From positions 1 to 6,643 of the forward strand of contig JAOZNG010000069.1 in NCBI GenBank assembly GCA_029933895.1: a DNA stretch of 6,643 nt, given 5' to 3'. Positions 5,484-6,643 of the stretch are shown here, one piece after another (the first letter of the stretch is position 1; each line of letters begins with the position of its first letter). Below the pieces are notes generated by a model. That model did not search any database. It was not told the DNA's origin and saw only the letters and a program-made list of their open reading frames with translations. Source of the stretch: an archaeon (GTDB lineage: Archaea > Altiarchaeota > Altiarchaeia > IMC4 > QMZM01). The position numbers and the translations under genes were made by a program.

Positions 5484-6085
5484 AACACAAACACTATTGG
5501 ACTACAGACTACTCAAATTATAAGAGGATCTGTAAGATATGTGGAGCAATCTTCAAGGATATGGATACCTATCTATTCGAGGTCTGCGATAGAATACCGA
5601 TAAACACTGTTATAGATGTCGGAACAGGAATGAAGGGGGTTGTTGGAGAACATTTCTGGCTACATAGAAAGAAGATAAAAGCCGGTTGGATGGTTGATAT
5701 ATGGAATCTTAAACCATCCCACTTCTGGAGACCATTAAAAATAAACGCCTTAAACTTAGAACAATACTTCAAACCAAAATCAGTAGATGTTGTTCAAGCC
5801 TTTGGATTCTTGGAACACTTGGAGAAAGAAGATGGATATAGATTTCTTAGAATAGCTGAGAATATAGCTAAGAAAGTTGTAATAGTATCTGCAGCATCAA
5901 CTCTTCATGGACCAACTCCAGACTATAAGGTAAATATTGATGGAAACCCATACCACCTTTATAGATCAACATGGAAATGGGATGAATTCAATAGAATTGG
6001 ATATAAAACAAGCTATGAAGATATGGTCAACGGACTAACATATAGCGAGGAAGTAATAGCATGGCGAGTCCTGAATCCTACCTAA
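5480..6085 (+). CDS. Class I SAM methyltransferase-like protein with N-terminal zinc-finger-like motif, 201 aa
   Basis: A likely methyltransferase. Motif I is VIDVGTGMKGV (44-54), followed by a strand ending in D73 (WMVDIWN, candidate SAM-ribose acid) and a motif IV-like region SVDVVQAFGFLEHL (101-114), as in Methyltransf_11 proteins. Ahead of the fold is a short metal-binding-like segment: H3 and H5 near the N-terminus and C18-x2-C21 (RICKICG). Motif I lacks the usual final Gly-x-Gly of many relatives (it reads GTGMKG), so activity needs testing. Its ATG overlaps the previous stop (ATGA), and it overlaps the following methyltransferase by 25 bases. It resembles that neighbour in motif I and around the acidic residue (VIDVGTG and VIDIGTG), which suggests tandem duplication followed by divergence. 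It is AT-rich. A sugar or glycan substrate is suggested only by context. Confidence 0.8.
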   Translation: MKHKHYWTTDYSNYKRICKICGAIFKDMDTYLFEVCDRIPINTVIDVGTGMKGVVGEHFWLHRKKIKAGWMVDIWNLKPSHFWRPLKINALNLEQYFKPKSVDVVQAFGFLEHLEKEDGYRFLRIAENIAKKVVIVSAASTLHGPTPDYKVNIDGNPYHLYRSTWKWDEFNRIGYKTSYEDMVNGLTYSEEVIAWRVLNPT

Positions 6086-6576
6086 GAAACTCAATCAAGG
6101 GTATGAACATAAGAAGCGTAATAGACATAGGAACGGGACATGGAGGAGTATTCGACTATTGGAACTGGGAGAGAAAAAACCTATCATACAAAGCATGTTT
6201 AGACATTAGATACATAAGACCCGACATATCAAGGGAATGGAACAGAATAATAGCTTCTGCAACACACCTACCACTTAGAGATAAATCCTTCGATCTAGCA
6301 CAATCAACAGAGATGATAGATCACATAAACCCAGACGAACACGAAAGGGTAATAAGAGAACTAATAAGGATATCAAGAAAGGGAATATATCTAACATCAA
6401 GCGACGAGACCAGGCACAGAGGTCCAGAACAGAAACAATGTGAGAAGTTCAACCCATACAATAAATATCTCGGAATAGTATCAAAGAAAACCCTAGAGAG
6501 ATATGGATTTAATATAATTATGGACGACGGTCATAGATTAAAAGCGTTTCTTAAATTAGGGCTCCTCCCACCATAG
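6061..6576 (+). CDS. Class I SAM-dependent methyltransferase, 171 aa, last gene of the rightward run
   Basis: A compact methyltransferase of the Methyltransf_11 type. It shows SVIDIGTGHGGV (motif I, 19-30), an acidic strand end at D48 (KACLDIRY), the stretch SATHLPLRDKSFDLAQSTEMIDHI (66-89, with the typical A-x-x-L-P-x-x-D-x-S-F-D pattern), and HERVIRELIRISRKGIYLTSS (94-114), the usual helix and following strand. At 171 residues it is close to the bare Rossmann core, with no substrate domain. The ATG at 6061 lies inside the preceding gene, overlapping it by 25 bases, after a GAGG (6047-6050). Without this overlap start the N-terminal helix would be lost. It is probably a paralogue of that gene. 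Its 3' end overlaps the convergent gene at the right edge by 21 bases. No terminator is evident after it. Confidence 0.87.
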   Translation: MASPESYLRNSIKGMNIRSVIDIGTGHGGVFDYWNWERKNLSYKACLDIRYIRPDISREWNRIIASATHLPLRDKSFDLAQSTEMIDHINPDEHERVIRELIRISRKGIYLTSSDETRHRGPEQKQCEKFNPYNKYLGIVSKKTLERYGFNIIMDDGHRLKAFLKLGLLPP

Positions 6577-6643
6577 GATCCTTACGCTCAAGTCGGTTGC
6601 ACTTGCGCTCTGGTTGGTCAACCTCACCAGGAAGTTGAAGCCC
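6556..6643 (-). CDS. C-terminal fragment of a leftward gene, beta-rich, 5' part outside the window
   Basis: Read leftward from the right edge there are 28 open codons ending in TAA (complement of 6556-6558). The peptide starts GFNFLVRLTNQSASATDLSV and ends with RILWWEEP. It alternates hydrophobic and polar residues as in beta strands, with a Ser/Thr/Asn-rich turn, and recalls the last strands of extracellular or virion beta-sandwich domains. That resemblance is weak because so little is visible. The opposite strand over 6577-6643 is also open in one frame but has no credible start codon, so the leftward reading is preferred. The gene converges on the methyltransferase run and overlaps it by 21 bases. 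Function is unknown; a structural or surface protein is a guess. Confidence 0.5.
   Translation of the reverse strand, partial: GFNFLVRLTNQSASATDLSVRILWWEEP

Noticed and set aside
1131..6584. The 14-base sequence CCATAGGATCCTTA occurs at 1131-1144 and again at 6571-6584, which could look like flanking direct repeats of a mobile segment.
   Set aside because: In both places the complement encodes RILW within a leftward reading frame, the match stops there, and it contains a palindrome. It fits chance coding similarity; no integrase or other boundary sign supports an insertion.
6577..6643. A rightward gene beginning after the last methyltransferase (a frame reading RILTLKSVALALWLVN is open to the edge).
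   Set aside because: It has no usable start codon or ribosome-binding site; only a late TTG is present. The leftward frame ends in a proper stop and has a more protein-like sequence.

Overview
The window reads as part of an accessory, probably viral or proviral, genome of a thermophilic archaeon. The support is indirect: dense gene packing with start/stop overlaps, heavy use of AGG/AGA arginine and ATA isoleucine codons, GGTGA/GGAGG ribosome-binding sites, GTG and TTG starts, and AT-rich TATA-like boxes between divergent genes instead of bacterial -35/-10 elements. There is no capsid, terminase, polymerase or integrase gene in view, so virus versus plasmid versus cellular island cannot be settled here. 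I see no rRNA, tRNA, CRISPR array or insertion sequence.

Layout. Bases 1-1614 hold a leftward operon of three genes: a 59-residue ribbon-helix-helix regulator (1435-1614), a 96-residue unknown protein (1148-1438), and a GT4-type glycosyltransferase (1-1151, running off the left edge). They are joined by ATGA and GTGA overlaps. A 59-base divergent promoter region (1615-1673) separates it from a rightward run of eight tightly packed genes from 1674 to 6576: a small zinc-ribbon protein, a class I SAM methyltransferase, a tRNA-guanine-transglycosylase-like protein resembling DpdA-type DNA-modifying enzymes, a 71-residue unknown protein, a GT2-type glycosyltransferase with a C-terminal cysteine cluster, a miniature sulfatase/alkaline-phosphatase-superfamily protein, and two probably paralogous class I methyltransferases. 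At the right edge the C-terminal 28 residues of a leftward gene converge on this run and overlap its end by 21 bases.

The genes look like a modification cassette: two glycosyltransferases, three methyltransferases and a sulfatase/phosphotransferase-fold enzyme would build and decorate a glycan. The transglycosylase-like protein suggests that 7-deazaguanine bases may be placed in DNA. Whether these are two separate jobs (surface glycan plus DNA protection) or one is the main open question. Base composition changes sharply between genes, and within the GT2 gene, which suggests assembly from different sources.
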